Origin: Arthrobacter sp. 260
GTDB taxonomy: Bacteria > Actinomycetota > Actinomycetes > Actinomycetales > Micrococcaceae
DNA: 64,000 nt
Assembly: GCF_013116745.1 (NCBI RefSeq)
Contig: NZ_JABFOE010000004.1
Span: 124,001 to 188,000, forward strand
Reading direction: 5' to 3'
Below are positions 52,035 to 60,480 of the stretch, piece after piece. The notes beneath the pieces are model-generated. The model saw nothing but the letters and a program-made list of their open reading frames with translations, was not told the origin of the DNA and did no database searches. The stretch's first letter is position 1. Each line of letters opens with the position of its first letter. A program made the translations under genes and the position numbers.

Positions 52035-52884
52035 GGTCACCGCGGTAATTCCAGCGATGCGTCGGCTACTCTACGTCGCCGCATTCCTGGTATTCCTCGC
52101 TGGGCTGGTGCTGTTCGTCTTTCCGCTCCGGACTGCGGAATGGTTCGCGTGGACAGTCGACCCACCCATGACCGCAGTCTTCCTCGGGGCGGCATACTGG
52201 TCGGCTGCGGGCCTGGAAATAGCGGGTGCCCGCTCAATGTCATGGGACTCAGCAAAGCTGGCGGTCTGGCCAGTATTCATCTTCACGACGTTGACCCTTG
52301 GAGTCACCCTGCTGCACCTCGATCGATTTCACCTGTCGTCGAACAACGGCACACTGGCCCAGGTCGCCGCATGGGCGTGGCTGGCAATCTATGCCCTGGT
52401 GCCCGTGGCGATGCTTGTCATCAGCTTGATCCAGATCCGGTCCCTCGGCCCTTCCCGGAGATCCATCGAGGCAGGTCGGCCGGTGCTACCTCGTGGGTTG
52501 CGGTTATTTATGGCGGTAATCGCCGGTTTTTTGCTGATCTACGGCGTGGCGCTCTTGGCCGTACCCACTTTTGCCGCCGCGTGGTGGCCGTGGAGCCTGT
52601 CCGAGCTCACCGCGAGGGCGATCGGGGCGTGGCTCGTGGGTCTGGGGTGGTCGGCCGCGCAGGGTCAGTTCAGCAACGATCGTCGGGCTATCCGTCCGGT
52701 GGCCCTGACCTCGGTCAGCTTCGTCATGCTGCAGGCCCTCGCCCTGTTGCGGTATGGCGACGAGCTGACCTGGCCGAGCGCCCCAGCGATTGGCTATGTC
52801 ATCGTCCTGCTCGCCATCGGGGTCGCCGGTGGTTGGGCGCTGCTCCTGGCCCGGTCACCGGTCGCCCGTGTGGGAATCAGATGA
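52018..52884 (+). CDS. Polytopic membrane protein, unknown function
   Basis: 288 residues with about eight predicted helices, for example LLYVAAFLVFLAGLVLFVF, VFIFTTLTLGVTLLHL, LFMAVIAGFLLIYGVALLAV and IGYVIVLLAIGVAGGWALLL. No charged catalytic motif or family signature recognised. Its ATG lies inside the end of the flavoprotein gene (17-base overlap), so it is translationally coupled and probably works with it at the membrane. It is followed by the tRNA-Leu terminator, which can act in both directions. Confidence 0.72.
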   Translation: MSTPGEVTAVIPAMRRLLYVAAFLVFLAGLVLFVFPLRTAEWFAWTVDPPMTAVFLGAAYWSAAGLEIAGARSMSWDSAKLAVWPVFIFTTLTLGVTLLHLDRFHLSSNNGTLAQVAAWAWLAIYALVPVAMLVISLIQIRSLGPSRRSIEAGRPVLPRGLRLFMAVIAGFLLIYGVALLAVPTFAAAWWPWSLSELTARAIGAWLVGLGWSAAQGQFSNDRRAIRPVALTSVSFVMLQALALLRYGDELTWPSAPAIGYVIVLLAIGVAGGWALLLARSPVARVGIR

Positions 52885-52924
52885 GGTCGCGCGTCCGAGA
52901 CAGGGCCCGCCTGATTGTGGGCAC

Positions 52925-52951
52925 AAAAAAACCCCGGCGAACCGGGGTTTT
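52925..52951 (-). terminator. Terminator of tRNA-Leu
   Basis: On the minus strand, AAAACCCCGG-TTCG-CCGGGGTTTT followed by more T residues (7 in a row): a 10-bp stem with TTCG loop and T-tract. It lies seven bases beyond the tRNA 3-prime end. On the plus strand it is also followed by a short T-run and may end the membrane-protein transcript. Confidence 0.9.
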
Positions 52952-52958
52952 CTCATTG

Positions 52959-53041
52959 TGCGCGGAGGGGGACTTGAACCCCCACCCTCGTTAGAGGACT
53001 AGCACCTCAAGCTAGCGCGTCTGCCATTCCGCCACCCGCGC
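52959..53041 (-). tRNA. tRNA-Leu (anticodon GAG)
   Basis: 83 bases, class II. Acceptor stem GCGCGGG / TCCGCGC with discriminator A, anticodon stem CTAGC / GCTAG around TTGAGGT (anticodon GAG), a long variable arm, and T-arm GGGGG-TTCAAGT-CCCCC. It reads CUC and CUU. CCA is not encoded. The intact cloverleaf supports a functional gene. Confidence 0.95.
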
Positions 53042-53152
53042 AGGTGATGTTTTCCGTGGCTCAAACCCTCGGAAGCAGCGAAAAAAACTCTAACACGATG
53101 AAGGCCCAAGAGTTTAATCGGCACCCTCAGCAGGGGTCCGAGCCAAAGTGGT

Positions 53153-53158
53153 TAGGCT
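53153..53158 (+). promoter_or_regulatory. -10 box for the M20 peptidase gene
   Basis: TAGGCT, about 35 bases before the GTG at 53193. The same TAGGCTGG string occurs before the phosphatase at 43203, suggesting the same sigma factor. The transcript would start near 53165. Confidence 0.45.
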
Positions 53159-53192
53159 GGTGGAACAGACCAGTTGCCTCAGGAGGCCCCAC

Positions 53193-54497
53193 GTGACGAA
53201 CATCTTGCCCGAAGACGAAGTTGTCCGCATCTGCCAGGAACTCATCCGCATTGACACCTCCAACTATGGCGACAATGTTGGCCCTGGCGAACGAGCGGCA
53301 GCGGAGTACACGGCGGGCCTGATCGAGGAAGTCGGACTGGGGACGCAGATCTTCGAGTCCGAGCCCGGCCGCGCATCGGTGATTGCACGGATGCCCGGAT
53401 CCGATCCGTCCCTGCCCGCCCTCGTGGTGCACGGCCACCTCGACGTCGTCCCCGCCCAGAAGGAAGACTGGACGGTCGACCCCTTCAGCGGCGAGGAGAA
53501 GGACGGGCTCATCTGGGGCCGCGGCGCCGTGGACATGAAGGATATGGACGCGATGATCCTCTCGGTCCTCCGCGGCATGCAGCGCGAGAAGATCCAGCCC
53601 AAGCGCGACCTGATCTTCGGCTTCTTCGCCGACGAGGAGGCCGGCGGCAAGTACGGAGCCTCCTGGCTCGTTGACAACAAGCCCGAGCTGTTCGACGGGG
53701 CTACCGAGGCCATCTCCGAGGTCGGCGGCTTCTCCGCCACCATCGGCGGACAGCGAACCTACCTGCTGCAGACCGCCGAGAAGGGCATTTCCTGGCTCCG
53801 CCTGGTGGCTCACGGCCGCGCCGGCCACGGCTCACAGATCAACACGGACAACGCGGTGACCCGTCTCGCTCGTGCCGTCACCCGGGTGGGGGAGTACAAG
53901 TGGCCAATTGAACTGACCCCCACCACCCGCCAGTTCCTGGAGGGTGTGACTGAACTCACGGGCGTCGAATTCGACGCCGACAACCCCGACACCCTGCTCG
54001 CCGAACTCGGCACCGTCGCGCGTTTCGTGGGTGCAACGCTGCAGAACACCTCTAACCCGACGGTGCTCAAGAGCGGCTACAAGCACAACGTCATCCCCGG
54101 CACCGCCGAGGCCCTGATCGATGTGCGGACCCTTCCCGGCCAGGAGGAGCAGGTCCTCGCCACCATCAAGGAACTAGCGGGCGACGGCGTCGACGTCACC
54201 TACGACCACAAGGACGTCTCCCTCGAGGTGCCTTTCGCCGGAAACCTGGTCGACTCAATGATCGATGCCCTCCACAGCCAGGATCCGGGCGCCAAGGTCC
54301 TGCCCTACACGCTGTCCGGCGGCACCGACAACAAGTCGCTCAGCCGCCTGGGCATTACCGGTTACGGCTTCGCCCCCCTCCAACTCCCGGACGAACTCGA
54401 CTTCACCGGGATGTTCCACGGGGTCGACGAGCGGGTCCCCACTGAGTCCCTCAAGTTCGGCTCACGCGTCCTCAACCGCCTGCTCACCACCTACTAG
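53193..54497 (+). CDS. M20 family metallopeptidase
   Basis: 434 residues from a GTG with AGGAGG six bases upstream. Metal and catalytic motifs are intact: VHGHLDVVPAQ, GAVDMKD, FFADEEAGGKYG and the dimerisation-domain HGRAGHGSQ. It resembles the actinobacterial M20/M25/M40 dipeptidase-like hydrolases that cleave dipeptides or N-acyl amino acids. The following acyl-CoA dehydrogenase gene starts 20 bases later, so the two may be co-transcribed. Confidence 0.93.
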   Translation: MTNILPEDEVVRICQELIRIDTSNYGDNVGPGERAAAEYTAGLIEEVGLGTQIFESEPGRASVIARMPGSDPSLPALVVHGHLDVVPAQKEDWTVDPFSGEEKDGLIWGRGAVDMKDMDAMILSVLRGMQREKIQPKRDLIFGFFADEEAGGKYGASWLVDNKPELFDGATEAISEVGGFSATIGGQRTYLLQTAEKGISWLRLVAHGRAGHGSQINTDNAVTRLARAVTRVGEYKWPIELTPTTRQFLEGVTELTGVEFDADNPDTLLAELGTVARFVGATLQNTSNPTVLKSGYKHNVIPGTAEALIDVRTLPGQEEQVLATIKELAGDGVDVTYDHKDVSLEVPFAGNLVDSMIDALHSQDPGAKVLPYTLSGGTDNKSLSRLGITGYGFAPLQLPDELDFTGMFHGVDERVPTESLKFGSRVLNRLLTTY

Positions 54498-54517
54498 GAC
54501 CGACGGCGAACACCCCA

Positions 54518-55675
54518 GTGGACACACCAGCCGACATCCTCCCGGACAGCCTCCTCGACACGTTCCGGGAGCGCGCCGCAGGCTACGACTCCCGGAACGA
54601 GTTCTTCCACGCCGACCTCGCCGACCTCAGGGAGGCCGGTTATCTGGCACTGATGGCCGCTGTTGACGACGGCGGCCGTGGGTTGGGCATCGAAGCGGCG
54701 GCCGCCTGCCAGCGGCGTCTGGCATCGGCCGCGCCGGCCACGGCACTGGCCATCAACATGCACCTGGTGTGGACAGGGGTCGCGCTGCTCCTCCAGCGCC
54801 GGGGTGATACCTCCCTGGACTTCGTCCTCCGCGAGGCCGCCCAGGGGGAGCTGTACGCGTTCGGGCTGTCCGAGCCGGGCAACGATGCGGTCCTTTTCGA
54901 TTCCCTCACCACTGCGGCGCCCCAGGCTGGCGGCGGGTATTCCTTCACGGGTACCAAGATCTTCACCAGCCTCGCCCCGGCCTGGACCCGCCTGGGAGTT
55001 TTCGGCAAGACCACGACCCCCGACGGAGCCGAGCAGCTGGTACACGGCTTCGTGACCCGGGGGACACCCGGGGTGCACACGGCGCAGGACTGGGACACCC
55101 TCGGGATGCGTGCCAGCCAGTCCCACACCACCCGGCTCGACGACGTCGTCGTCCCCGCCGAACGGATCTTCAGGCACCTGCCCGTCGGCCCAAACGCCGA
55201 CCCACTGGTGTTCGCCATCTTCGCGGCGTTTGAGACGCTTCTGTCGGCGGTGTACACGGGAATCGGCGACCGGTCGCTGGCGTTGGCGATCGAGTCCGCC
55301 AATCAGCGGACCACCGGCAAGGGGCTACCACTGGCACAGACCCCTGAGGTCCGTTGGCAGGTTGCTGACGCAGCGATGGCGATGGATTCGCTCGACGCGC
55401 AGCTGCAGTCAGTGGCACGGGACCTTGACGCCGGCACCGACCACGGCGCCCGCTGGTTCGCGAAGCTGGTCGGATTGAAGTTGCGCGCTACGGGGGTGGC
55501 CCGCGAGGTCACTGACGCCGCCTTGCATCTGGCGGGAGGGCAGGGCTTCCGGACTGGAAGCGAGATCGGCCGGCTGCACCGCGACGTGCTCGCGGGCCAG
55601 TACCATCCGTCGTCCACCGAGTCCGCTCACCGGACTGTGGCGACCGCCTGGCTCGGCCCGCTGGAGGACGGGTAG
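54518..55675 (+). CDS. Acyl-CoA dehydrogenase family protein
   Basis: 385 residues, GTG start. FAD-site GLSEPGND and the three-domain ACAD layout are visible; ALHLAGGQGFRTGSEIGRLHRD replaces the common C-terminal motif. The helix that holds the catalytic Glu in dehydrogenases is not obvious, so a DszC-like monooxygenase role is also possible. It follows the M20 gene closely. Substrate unknown. It is convergent with the DUF5703 gene with only 13 bases between them. Confidence 0.87.
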   Translation: MDTPADILPDSLLDTFRERAAGYDSRNEFFHADLADLREAGYLALMAAVDDGGRGLGIEAAAACQRRLASAAPATALAINMHLVWTGVALLLQRRGDTSLDFVLREAAQGELYAFGLSEPGNDAVLFDSLTTAAPQAGGGYSFTGTKIFTSLAPAWTRLGVFGKTTTPDGAEQLVHGFVTRGTPGVHTAQDWDTLGMRASQSHTTRLDDVVVPAERIFRHLPVGPNADPLVFAIFAAFETLLSAVYTGIGDRSLALAIESANQRTTGKGLPLAQTPEVRWQVADAAMAMDSLDAQLQSVARDLDAGTDHGARWFAKLVGLKLRATGVAREVTDAALHLAGGQGFRTGSEIGRLHRDVLAGQYHPSSTESAHRTVATAWLGPLEDG

Positions 55676-55688
55676 CGGCCCTGGCGTC

Positions 55689-55922
55689 CTACGCCGTGCG
55701 CTCCACCCGCATCACCTTGCGGCGCATCCAGTAGCGGCGCCCGCCGCCGATGTAGATGCAGCTGCGCTCCAGCTCCCACTTGCCGTACTCGGCGTGTTCG
55801 GTGAGCGCCTGACGTGCGGCGTTGATCGGCTCGCCCGCGTTGACAGTCAGTACCAGGTACTCGTAGCGGCGTCCGACGTCGCGCTTTGGCGCTGTCGTTG
55901 CGTTCAGAAATTGTTCGCGCAT
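55689..55922 (-). CDS. DUF5703 small protein
   Basis: 77 residues. Core RRYEYLVLTVNAGEPINAARQ, KWELERSCIYIGGGRRYWMR with basic C-terminus; matches DUF5703, a small actinobacterial family. A strong GGAGG precedes the ATG. It is divergent from the 75-residue acidic protein with only 40 bases between the starts. Function unknown. Confidence 0.85.
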   Translation of the reverse strand: MREQFLNATTAPKRDVGRRYEYLVLTVNAGEPINAARQALTEHAEYGKWELERSCIYIGGGRRYWMRRKVMRVERTA

Positions 55923-55950
55923 TTTCCTCCAATTTTGACCACTTTACCGA

Positions 55951-55956
55951 TAACGT
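55951..55956 (+). promoter_or_regulatory. Leaderless -10 for the 75-residue gene
   Basis: TAACGT lies six bases before the ATG at 55963; no ribosome binding site is present between them. Confidence 0.45.
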
Positions 55957-55962
55957 CTACCC

Positions 55963-56190
55963 ATGAGTATTGATCCGCGTGTCGCGCTCCAAACCCTGGT
56001 TTCGGCGCTTGAGGAGCATCTTAACGCGGCCGCGTCCCGTCGCGGTGAGGAGGACCCTGCCGTGGAGGCCGCCTACCTCGCCATCGCCGACGCCTTCGAT
56101 ACCTACGAGGAAGTCCTGTACGACGCCCACGGGGAAGTGACCCCGCTGGTCATCTATGAAGAGGGCGACGACGACGACGACGAATCCTAG
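55963..56190 (+). CDS. Small acidic conserved protein
   Basis: 75 residues, mostly helical, ending in an acidic tail ([11 protein letters not shown]). LVSALEEHLNAAASRRGEED and AYLAIADAFDTYEEVLYDA suggest two amphipathic helices. It looks like a conserved hypothetical protein of Arthrobacter relatives. The stop overlaps the end of the convergent aldo/keto reductase gene by four bases. Function unknown; it may be a small binding partner because its acidic tail is extreme. Confidence 0.7.
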   Translation: MSIDPRVALQTLVSALEEHLNAAASRRGEEDPAVEAAYLAIADAFDTYEEVLYDAHGEVTPLVIYEEGDDDDDES

Positions 56191-57125
56191 GACGGCGCCG
56201 ACACTTCATTGAGTACCTCGGAGATCTGCTGCGGCAGCGGCTCCTGCGCCGCGGCGAGCACATCCTTGAGTTGATGGCTGGTCCTGGCCCCGACGAGCGC
56301 GGCGGCCACGGTGGGCCGGTGCATCACCCAGCGCAGGGCAACCTCCAGCGGCGCCAGATCCAGGCCCTTCGCCGCAGTCACCACCGCCTCAACGACGCGG
56401 TGCGGTCGGCCGGTGAGATATGGCTCCACGTAGGGCGCCCACAGGTCCGACGCCGCCCGGGAATCCGCTGGGGTCTGCCCCCTGTACTTGCCGGTCAGCA
56501 CGCCGCGGCCCAAGGGAGCCCAGGCGAGTACCCCCACACCCAGGGCCAGTGCGGCAGGTGTGGCTTCCCGCTCCACAGTGCGGTTCAACAGCGAGTACTC
56601 GGCCTCGTGAGCAACGACCGGGAAACCGGCGGACGCCGCCGCGAGGGCCAGCTCCCAGCCAGCCTGGTTGGACACCCCGACGTACCGGGCGCGCCCGGTA
56701 CGGTAGGCGACTTCCAGCGCACTGAGCGTCTCCTCCAGCGGCACTCCGGCCTGCCGGACCGGCGCCAGCCATAAGTCCACGTGGTCAGTCCCGAGCCGGG
56801 CCAGTGAGGCATCGAGGGAGTCGAGCAGCCCCTTGCGGGAGGCATCGGCACGGCGGACACCTCCGTGGGAGCGGGTAAGCCCGCCCTGCACGGCGAGGAC
56901 CAGCTCGGAACGGGCGACAAGGTCTCCGATCAGGTCTCCCAGCATCGCCTCCGCCCGGCCATCCGAGTAGCGGGCCGCGGTGCCGACCAGCGTGCCGCCG
57001 GCCTCGGTGAACAGTCGTAGCTGTTCACGGGCCGTTTCCTCGTCCGCATCCTGACCCCAGGTCATGGTGCCCAATCCCACACGGGATACCGTCAGTCCGC
57101 TGCTGCCCACGTTTTGCCACTGCAT
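56187..57125 (-). CDS. Aldo/keto reductase-like protein with degenerate active site
   Basis: 312 residues with the AKR barrel order: [10 protein letters not shown]-like start ([15 protein letters not shown]), [32 protein letters not shown] and [13 protein letters not shown]. The catalytic tetrad is mostly absent: the usual Asp in IDTA is Gly (VGTAARY, Tyr kept), the Lys in TK is Gln (LAVQGG), and the His of the LH-motif is Pro (LWLAPVR). NADPH-binding segments near the C-terminus look normal (VGARTSHQL). It may bind a ligand without classic reductase activity. It is divergent from uppP. Confidence 0.85.
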   Translation of the reverse strand: MQWQNVGSSGLTVSRVGLGTMTWGQDADEETAREQLRLFTEAGGTLVGTAARYSDGRAEAMLGDLIGDLVARSELVLAVQGGLTRSHGGVRRADASRKGLLDSLDASLARLGTDHVDLWLAPVRQAGVPLEETLSALEVAYRTGRARYVGVSNQAGWELALAAASAGFPVVAHEAEYSLLNRTVEREATPAALALGVGVLAWAPLGRGVLTGKYRGQTPADSRAASDLWAPYVEPYLTGRPHRVVEAVVTAAKGLDLAPLEVALRWVMHRPTVAAALVGARTSHQLKDVLAAAQEPLPQQISEVLNEVSAPS

Positions 57126-57186
57126 ACGGTAAGCCTAAAGCCTCCGGCTGGTCGGCAGCCTCCCGGCCCTTGGCAGGTGGGTGCTC

Positions 57187-57192
57187 TAAGGT
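57187..57192 (+). promoter_or_regulatory. Leaderless -10 for uppP
   Basis: TAAGGT lies seven bases before the GTG at 57200, without a ribosome binding site in between. Confidence 0.4.
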
Positions 57193-57199
57193 CTTAGAT

Positions 57200-58024
57200 G
57201 TGAATTGGATCGAAGCTGCCATCCTGGGCCTGGTGCAGGGCCTGACAGAATTTCTCCCCATCTCTTCCAGCGCCCACCTGCGCATCGTTGGCGAGTTCCT
57301 GCCCAACGCCCAGGATCCGGGTGCCGCGTTCACCGCGATCACCCAGCTGGGCACCGAGACGGCGGTGGTGGTGTTCTTCTGGCGGGACATTGTCCGGATC
57401 ATCAAGGCCTGGACCGGATCGCTCGTTGGAAAGGTCCCCTCCAGTGACCCGGATGTGAAGATGGGCTGGCTGGTAATCCTCGGCAGCCTCCCCATCGGCA
57501 TTCTCGGGTTACTGTTCCAGGACCAGATCGAGAGCACACTGCGCAGCATGTGGCTGACCGCGACCATGCTGATCGTGTTCGGGTTGATCCTGGCTGTCGC
57601 CGACGCCGTCGGCAAACAGGACCGCACGCTGGAGCAGCTAACCTTCCGGCACGGCATCTTCTACGGTTTCGCCCAGGCACTGGCCCTGATCCCCGGGGTG
57701 TCCCGGTCGGGTGGCACCATCACGGCCGGCCTGTTCATGGGCTACAACCGTGAGGCCGCAGCCCGCTACTCCTTCCTGCTGGCGATCCCCGCGGTCTTCG
57801 CCAGCGGGTTCTTCCAGCTCGTCAAAAGCTTCGACGAACCCGGTCCCTACGGTCTGGGGGAGACGGCCCTGGCCACGGGGATTGCGTTCGTGGTCGGTTT
57901 CGTCATCATCGGCTGGTTCCTCAAATTCGTTTCGACCCGCAGCTATGGGCTCTTCGTCTGGTACCGGATCCTGCTGGGGCTGGCGCTGTTCCTGCTGCTC
58001 GGATTCGGCATTATCAACCCCTGA
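57200..58024 (+). CDS. uppP: Undecaprenyl-diphosphatase UppP (BacA)
   Basis: 274 residues, about eight helices. Both active-site motifs are present: [10 protein letters not shown] near residue 18 and [12 protein letters not shown] near residue 168. It recycles undecaprenyl diphosphate to the monophosphate carrier for cell-wall synthesis; overproduction is linked to bacitracin resistance. The GTG at 57200 is chosen by the family start ([13 protein letters not shown]). mshC begins 85 bases downstream with its own promoter-like box. Confidence 0.95.
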   Translation: MNWIEAAILGLVQGLTEFLPISSSAHLRIVGEFLPNAQDPGAAFTAITQLGTETAVVVFFWRDIVRIIKAWTGSLVGKVPSSDPDVKMGWLVILGSLPIGILGLLFQDQIESTLRSMWLTATMLIVFGLILAVADAVGKQDRTLEQLTFRHGIFYGFAQALALIPGVSRSGGTITAGLFMGYNREAAARYSFLLAIPAVFASGFFQLVKSFDEPGPYGLGETALATGIAFVVGFVIIGWFLKFVSTRSYGLFVWYRILLGLALFLLLGFGIINP

Positions 58025-58096
58025 GCCAACCCCTGGACCAAGCCCTGACCAGGGCCAGACCGGACCCCACTGGTCTGGCGCGCCCGGCGGAGAACG

Positions 58097-58102
58097 TATT
58101 GT
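58097..58102 (+). promoter_or_regulatory. Leaderless -10 for mshC
   Basis: TATTGT lies seven bases before the GTG at 58110 with no ribosome binding site between; a near-consensus -10. Confidence 0.45.
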
Positions 58103-58109
58103 AGAAGAC

Positions 58110-59387
58110 GTGATTGCGTGGAACTCTCGACCTATTCCTGCCCTGCCTGGCCAAACCGCCAGCATCGGCCTGTACGACACCAAACAGCAGCAGCTGGTGA
58201 CCCTGCCGCCCGAACCCGGGCAAGGACTTTATGTCTGCGGAATTACCCCGTATGACGCTACCCATATGGGTCACGCAGCCACGTATGTCGCGTTCGATCT
58301 CCTGAACCGTCTGTGGCGGGATTCCGGTGCCGTCGTAAATTATGTCCAGAACGTCACCGACATTGACGACCCTTTGCTGGAGCGGGCAACCGCCACCGGG
58401 GTGGACTGGATGGACCTGGCCACCGCGCAGACCGATCTGTTCCGTGAAGACATGTACGAGCTGAACGTCATCCCACCTGAGCACTATATCGGGGCGGTCG
58501 AGTCCATCGAATGGATCGTGCCGGTGATTGAATCCCTGTTGGAGCGCGGCATCGCGTACCCGGTGGCGGGCGACGGCTCCGATCCCGACGGCGATATCTA
58601 CTTTTCAGTGAACGCCGCGCGGGATGCGCTATCGGGTCCCGAAGCGTGGTTCCTCGGAGCGGTGTCCCACCTCGGGGAAGACGAAATGACCGGGCTCTTT
58701 GCCGAACGCGGTGGCGACCCGGAACGGCCGGGCAAGCGGCACCCGATGGACCCCCTGCTGTGGCGGGTTGCCCGGACCGGCGAGCCGGACTGGGACGGCA
58801 ACACCCTCGGTCGGGGACGGCCCGGCTGGCACATCGAATGCGCGGTGATCGCCCAGCGGTTCCTGAACCTGCCCTTCACCGTGCAGGCCGGAGGCTCCGA
58901 CCTGGTGTTCCCTCACCACGAAATGAGTGCTGCCCACGCTGAAGCGGCCACCGGCACCCCGCTGGCCCGTCACTACGCCCATGCCGGGATGGTGGGGCTC
59001 GACGGCGAGAAGATGAGCAAGTCCCGTGGCAACCTGGTGCTGGTGTCCACCCTGCGCCGCGACGGGATCGACCCCGCGGCCATCCGGCTCGCGATCCTGA
59101 ACCATCACTACCGCTCCGACTGGTCCTGGACCGACAAGGTGATTCCCCGCGCGCAGGACCAGCTGGCCAGCTGGCGCCTCGCGCTGGGCTCCGCCACCAC
59201 GGAATCGGCGGCAGCGCTTACCCAGGAGTTGCGTAGCGCGCTGGCCAACGATCTCGACGCCCCGGCCGCCGTCGCGGCCGTCGACCGGTGGGCAGCAGTC
59301 GCCCCCGGGACCGGTGGCACAGCTGACGGTGCGGATGCCGTCGTCGCTGCCCTGGACGCCCTCCTGGGCATCCGGCTCACCAGGTAA
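58110..59387 (+). CDS. mshC: Cysteine:1D-myo-inosityl 2-amino-2-deoxy-alpha-D-glucopyranoside ligase MshC
   Basis: 425 residues, class I aminoacyl-tRNA-synthetase-like. The HIGH motif is in [14 protein letters not shown] and the KMSKS motif in EKMSKSRGN; zinc ligands include the Cys of CGITPYD and ECAV. It opens [12 protein letters not shown], as in other MshC proteins, and lacks the long cysteinyl-tRNA synthetase C-terminus. It adds Cys to GlcN-Ins in mycothiol synthesis. The gene follows uppP. A full msh set is not in the window. Confidence 0.93.
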   Translation: MIAWNSRPIPALPGQTASIGLYDTKQQQLVTLPPEPGQGLYVCGITPYDATHMGHAATYVAFDLLNRLWRDSGAVVNYVQNVTDIDDPLLERATATGVDWMDLATAQTDLFREDMYELNVIPPEHYIGAVESIEWIVPVIESLLERGIAYPVAGDGSDPDGDIYFSVNAARDALSGPEAWFLGAVSHLGEDEMTGLFAERGGDPERPGKRHPMDPLLWRVARTGEPDWDGNTLGRGRPGWHIECAVIAQRFLNLPFTVQAGGSDLVFPHHEMSAAHAEAATGTPLARHYAHAGMVGLDGEKMSKSRGNLVLVSTLRRDGIDPAAIRLAILNHHYRSDWSWTDKVIPRAQDQLASWRLALGSATTESAAALTQELRSALANDLDAPAAVAAVDRWAAVAPGTGGTADGADAVVAALDALLGIRLTR

Positions 59388-59400
59388 CCGGCGAGCCTGG

Positions 59401-59453
59401 GCCCGACGAACAACCGTTCGGGCCTGGGTGGGGGCACTGAAAAGCAGGCCCCC
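59401..59453. terminator. Hairpins between convergent mshC and PAC2
   Basis: GCCCGA (59401-59406) with TCGGGC (59418-59423), then GGGGGC (59430-59435) with GCCCCC (59448-59453). Two short GC-rich hairpins in the 99-base convergent spacer; neither has a T-tract. Confidence 0.45.
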
Positions 59454-59486
59454 TCGTCAGAGCTGGGTATCAGGGACGCCGAGAGG

Positions 59487-60374
59487 TCAGTCCTTGCGGC
59501 GCTTCTTGAGGTACCGCTCGAACTCGCGGGCGATCGATTCCCCGCTGGCCTCGGGAAGTTCGGCGGTGTCCTTCGCTTCCTCTAGCTGGCGCACGTAGGC
59601 AGCCACCTCGGGATCCTCGATGGCCAGCTCGTCGACACCGCGCTCCCACGCCTCCGACTCCTCCACCAGCAGGTGCATGTCCAGTGACAGGTGAAGCATC
59701 TCCTCGAGCCGGTTTAACAGCGCCAGCTGCGCCTTGGGCGAGGGGGACTGCCCCACATAGTGGGGCACCGCTGCCCAGAGGGACAGGGTCGGAATATCGG
59801 CGAGCAAACCGACCTCGCTGAGCACTCCGACAATCCCGATGGGCCCCTCGTAGGTGGAGGGCTCGACGTTGAGGTTTTCCCGGACCAGTTCATCGTCCGA
59901 CGTGACGGTGACCGGGATGGGGCGGGTGTGCGGAACATCGGCGAGGAGCGCACCGACCAGGATGATGCAGTCGACGTCCAGTTCCTTGGCGGAGGCAATC
60001 AGCTCCGCGGTGTAGGCGCGCCACTTGTAGGACGGTTCCACCCCGTGGACCAGGATCAGGTCCACGTTGGTGTCAGGAACCGATGCCTTGCTGATCCGGG
60101 TGGTGGGCCATTTGATCTTGCGCTGGCCCTTGGAGTTCCGTGACACCACGGGGCGGGTGAACTGGAAGTCGTAGAACTCATCGGCGTCGATCGTCGCGAC
60201 CTTTTCGCTGCCCCAGTACCTGCCCATGAACTTCAGGGCGTCACTGGCCGCTTCACCGGCGTCGTTCCAGCCTTCGAAGGCGGCCAGCATAATCGTCACC
60301 CTACGATCGGGCACAGCACTATCCTCGAAAAGGCCACGGACTCCGGGCTGGACGCTCTCATCAAAGGTACTCAC
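59487..60374 (-). CDS. PAC2 family protein
   Basis: About 295 residues. PAC2/proteasome-assembly-chaperone-like features: FEGWNDAGEAASDALKFM, LVHGVEPSYKWRAYTAELI, and ILVGALLADVPHTRPIPVT. It is conserved in actinobacteria near mshC and the proteasome genes, but no direct function has been shown. The GTG at 60374 has TAGGGT six bases upstream (60381-60386 on the minus strand) and no ribosome binding site, so it is probably leaderless; the GTG three bases earlier would not leave that spacing. Divergent from the HAD gene. Confidence 0.88.
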   Translation of the reverse strand: MSTFDESVQPGVRGLFEDSAVPDRRVTIMLAAFEGWNDAGEAASDALKFMGRYWGSEKVATIDADEFYDFQFTRPVVSRNSKGQRKIKWPTTRISKASVPDTNVDLILVHGVEPSYKWRAYTAELIASAKELDVDCIILVGALLADVPHTRPIPVTVTSDDELVRENLNVEPSTYEGPIGIVGVLSEVGLLADIPTLSLWAAVPHYVGQSPSPKAQLALLNRLEEMLHLSLDMHLLVEESEAWERGVDELAIEDPEVAAYVRQLEEAKDTAELPEASGESIAREFERYLKKRRKD

Positions 60375-60468
60375 CACTTCACCCTAAACCTCACCACGCG
60401 GTGTTGGCAGGTATTGACTGGCGCTTCGCGCAGAGCCAAAGGAGCCGTTACCGCGCGGACAGGCCCCG

Positions 60469-60474
60469 TAGACT
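60469..60474 (+). promoter_or_regulatory. Leaderless -10 for the HAD gene
   Basis: TAGACT lies six bases before the ATG at 60481. No ribosome binding site is present. The divergent PAC2 gene has the mirror arrangement about 90 bases away. Confidence 0.5.
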
Positions 60475-60480
60475 GGACCC

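Noticed and set aside
50898-52040. Long minus-strand open frame of about 380 codons opposite the flavoprotein
   Set aside because: Antisense shadow; the plus-strand frame carries the Rossmann motifs.
53041-53192. tRNA-Leu as an attachment site for an integrated element
   Set aside because: No repeat of the tRNA 3-prime end, integrase or phage gene was found on either side.
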